The translations under genes were made by a program, and so were the position numbers. This document shows positions 6,970 to 8,306 of a stretch of 8,306 bases of DNA, one piece after another. Where the stretch lies: assembly GCF_036568765.1 (NCBI RefSeq), contig NZ_DATCRY010000240.1:1-8306 (forward strand), given 5' to 3'. The notes beneath the pieces were generated by a model. That model did not search any database. It worked only from the letters and a program-made list of their open reading frames with translations, and had not been told where the DNA came from. Each line of letters opens with the position of its first letter. The stretch's first letter is position 1. This DNA comes from GSA-30 sp036568765 (GTDB lineage: Bacteria > Pseudomonadota > Gammaproteobacteria > Xanthomonadales > Rhodanobacteraceae).

Positions 6970-7006
6970 GGGATGTCTTCGATCGCTTTCGAAGAATAGT
7001 CCTTTT
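6969..7006 (+). terminator. Possible weak terminator or hairpin after glnD
   Basis: TCTTCGA (6977-6983) pairs perfectly with TCGAAGA (6990-6996) around a six-base loop. Outer bases AAGG (6969-6972) can pair with CCTT (7002-7005) across a small internal loop. A few T residues follow at 7004-7007, partly within the outer stem. The glnD stop codon overlaps the base of the structure. It is weaker than the map and tsf terminators, so read-through into dapD is possible. Confidence 0.4.
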
Positions 7007-7104
7007 ATGGAAGCGACCGGGGAACGCCCGAAAAACTGTCTGTGCGGCGCACAAACTGCTTCATTCTCGTTACTATCGCATCGGTATCTTTAGAGCTTCT
7101 TTTC

Positions 7105-7932
7105 ATGCAAAGCATTGAATCCCTGATCGACGACGCCTTCGAACGGCGCAATGACCTCACCCAGGCCGAAGTGGAGACGCATCTGCGTCCGGCTATCGAG
7201 CAAGTAATCGATCTGCTCGAATCGGGCGAGCGGCGCGTTGCCGAGCCCGATGGCTACGGCGGCTGGACGGTGAACCAATGGATCAAGAAAGCGGTGTTGC
7301 TGTATTTCCGCATCAATAGCAATCGCGTGGTCGACGGTGGCTCGGCCTTGGCATTCGACAAGGTGCCGCTGCGCTTTGCCCATGGCAACGACAGCGAGCT
7401 GGAAACCCTTGGCGCACGCGTCGTACCCGGCGCCCTGGTGCGTCGTGGCGCACACGTGGCCAAGGACGCCGTACTGATGCCGAGCTATGTCAATATCGGA
7501 GCCTATGTCGGTGCCGGCAGCATGATCGATACGTGGGCCACGGTAGGCTCCTGTGCGCAGATCGGCGCGGGCGTGCACTTGTCCGGTGGTGTGGGTATCG
7601 GCGGCGTGCTCGAGCCGCTGCAAGCCAATCCGACCATCATCGAGGACAACTGCTTTGTCGGCGCGCGTTCTGAAGTGGTCGAAGGCGTAGTCGTCGAGCG
7701 CGGCAGCGTGATTGGCATGGGAGTGTTCCTCGGCCAGTCCACCCGCATCTACAACCGTATGACCGGCGAGATCAGCTACGGTCGCATTCCCGCCGGTAGC
7801 GTGGTCGTTGCCGGCAGCCTGCCGGCGAAGGACGGATCGCACAGCCTGTATGCGGCAGTGATCGTCAAGCAGGTCGACGAGAAAACGCGCGGCAAGACAG
7901 GCATCAACGAACTGCTGCGCATGGGCGATTGA
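7105..7932 (+). CDS. dapD: 2,3,4,5-tetrahydropyridine-2,6-dicarboxylate N-succinyltransferase
   Basis: DapD transfers succinate from succinyl-CoA to tetrahydrodipicolinate in the succinylase branch of lysine and meso-diaminopimelate synthesis, supplying cell-wall peptidoglycan. The 275-residue product matches E. coli (274) over its whole length. It has an N-terminal helical domain (about 1-105), then a left-handed beta-helix of hexapeptide repeats starting near VLMPSYVNIGAYV (123-135). This continues through MIDTWATVGSCAQIG (140-154) and HLSGGVGIGGVLEP (158-171) to a C-terminal section with SLYAAVIVK (247-255). Asp142 and Glu190 probably correspond to the catalytic pair described in the mycobacterial enzyme. 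The ATG giving MQSIESLID matches homologues; an upstream GTG (7042) would add 21 unrelated residues. The Shine-Dalgarno site is weak (AGAG). A TACTAT box at 7071-7076 is a poor promoter candidate. It follows glnD by 135 bases on the same strand. Confidence 0.98.
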   Translation: MQSIESLIDDAFERRNDLTQAEVETHLRPAIEQVIDLLESGERRVAEPDGYGGWTVNQWIKKAVLLYFRINSNRVVDGGSALAFDKVPLRFAHGNDSELETLGARVVPGALVRRGAHVAKDAVLMPSYVNIGAYVGAGSMIDTWATVGSCAQIGAGVHLSGGVGIGGVLEPLQANPTIIEDNCFVGARSEVVEGVVVERGSVIGMGVFLGQSTRIYNRMTGEISYGRIPAGSVVVAGSLPAKDGSHSLYAAVIVKQVDEKTRGKTGINELLRMGD

Positions 7933-7965
7933 CGCACCGCTATGGCACGATCCATGACGGCCATG

Positions 7966-8286
7966 CTAGTCGGTGGCCGCATCATGGGCTGCATGCAGAT
8001 GCCAATCGTAACGCCGCGTTTCGTTCTCCCTCATGCGGATGGCAACGAGCCCCTGATAGCCGACGCTCACGCTGCCAGGTTCGGCTTGGACATTCTCGAC
8101 CAGTAGCTTCATTTCAGCGGCGTCATGGACGCCGCTCATCGCGTAGCAGGTGATGTGGGTATCGAATATGACCTTGCTCCAGTCTTCGGGGCAGGACATA
8201 TCGACGAACTTATACCCCGTGTAGAAGTCGAAGTGTTCCACCATGTACGCGATCTGGCCGGTTGCGGCGGGGACTTTGATCGTCAT
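7966..8286 (-). CDS. Small protein of unknown function
   Basis: I do not recognise this 106-residue protein, which starts MTIKVPAATG. It has no signal peptide, membrane segment, repeat or known motif that I can see. It has two cysteines (32 and 47), many aromatic residues in the first half (for example HFDFYTGYKF, 18-27), several His and Asp residues near the end (YDWHLHAAHD), and is mildly acidic. Codon third positions are mostly G or C, as in the neighbouring genes, which supports real coding. A GGGAG site (complement of 8298-8302) lies eight bases before a GTG (8287-8289) and eleven before the ATG used here, so either start is possible. The gene converges on dapD with 33 bases between stops and no clear terminator. 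In related genomes dapD is commonly followed by other genes, so this is probably a lineage-specific neighbour. Confidence 0.62.
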   Translation of the reverse strand: MTIKVPAATGQIAYMVEHFDFYTGYKFVDMSCPEDWSKVIFDTHITCYAMSGVHDAAEMKLLVENVQAEPGSVSVGYQGLVAIRMRENETRRYDWHLHAAHDAATD

Positions 8287-8306
8287 CACGCCGCGCTCTC
8301 CCGGAC

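Noticed and set aside
6964..6973. Ten-base perfect palindrome CCCTTAAGGG at the glnD stop
   Set aside because: It overlaps the stop codon and the larger hairpin, and a single short palindrome with no loop is not evidence for a separate site.
7090..7842. 250-codon open frame on the minus strand
   Set aside because: It is antisense to dapD, which is intact and matches its family end to end.

Overview
The window is GC-rich proteobacterial chromosome carrying the classic housekeeping block around rpsB. The proteins look gammaproteobacterial. The S16 start (MVKIRLS), the weak Shine-Dalgarno sites of some genes and the palindromic intergenic repeats suggest the Xanthomonadales (Xanthomonadaceae or Rhodanobacteraceae). 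That placement is my inference, not a search result.

The layout is two divergent arms around a 338-base control region (3115-3452). The left arm, on the minus strand, is rpsB (ribosomal protein S2), tsf (EF-Ts), an intrinsic terminator, pyrH (UMP kinase), and then the first seven codons of a gene that looks like rpsP (ribosomal protein S16), cut by the window start. The right arm, on the plus strand, is map (methionine aminopeptidase), a strong terminator, glnD (PII uridylyltransferase/uridylyl-removing enzyme) and dapD (tetrahydrodipicolinate N-succinyltransferase). A 106-residue protein of unknown function converges on dapD from the right edge.

The same divergent arrangement (map-glnD-dapD facing away from rpsB-tsf-pyrH) is known in E. 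coli. The genes cover translation (S2, EF-Ts, S16), maturation of new protein N-termini (Map), UTP supply (PyrH), nitrogen sensing (GlnD) and lysine/diaminopimelate synthesis (DapD).

Two things stand out. First, frr, the usual neighbour after pyrH, is absent and an rpsP-like start takes its place. Second, two related imperfect repeats of about 130 bp, with inverted ends, flank pyrH in the same orientation, one on each side. A rearrangement or insertion at these repeats could explain the changed neighbour. Smaller points are a long Arg/Gly-rich tail on S2, hairpins in the rpsB leader and the rpsB-tsf spacer, and a possible leaderless start for glnD. I found no CRISPR array, tRNA, rRNA, transposase, phage gene or defence system, and no convincing new multi-gene system.
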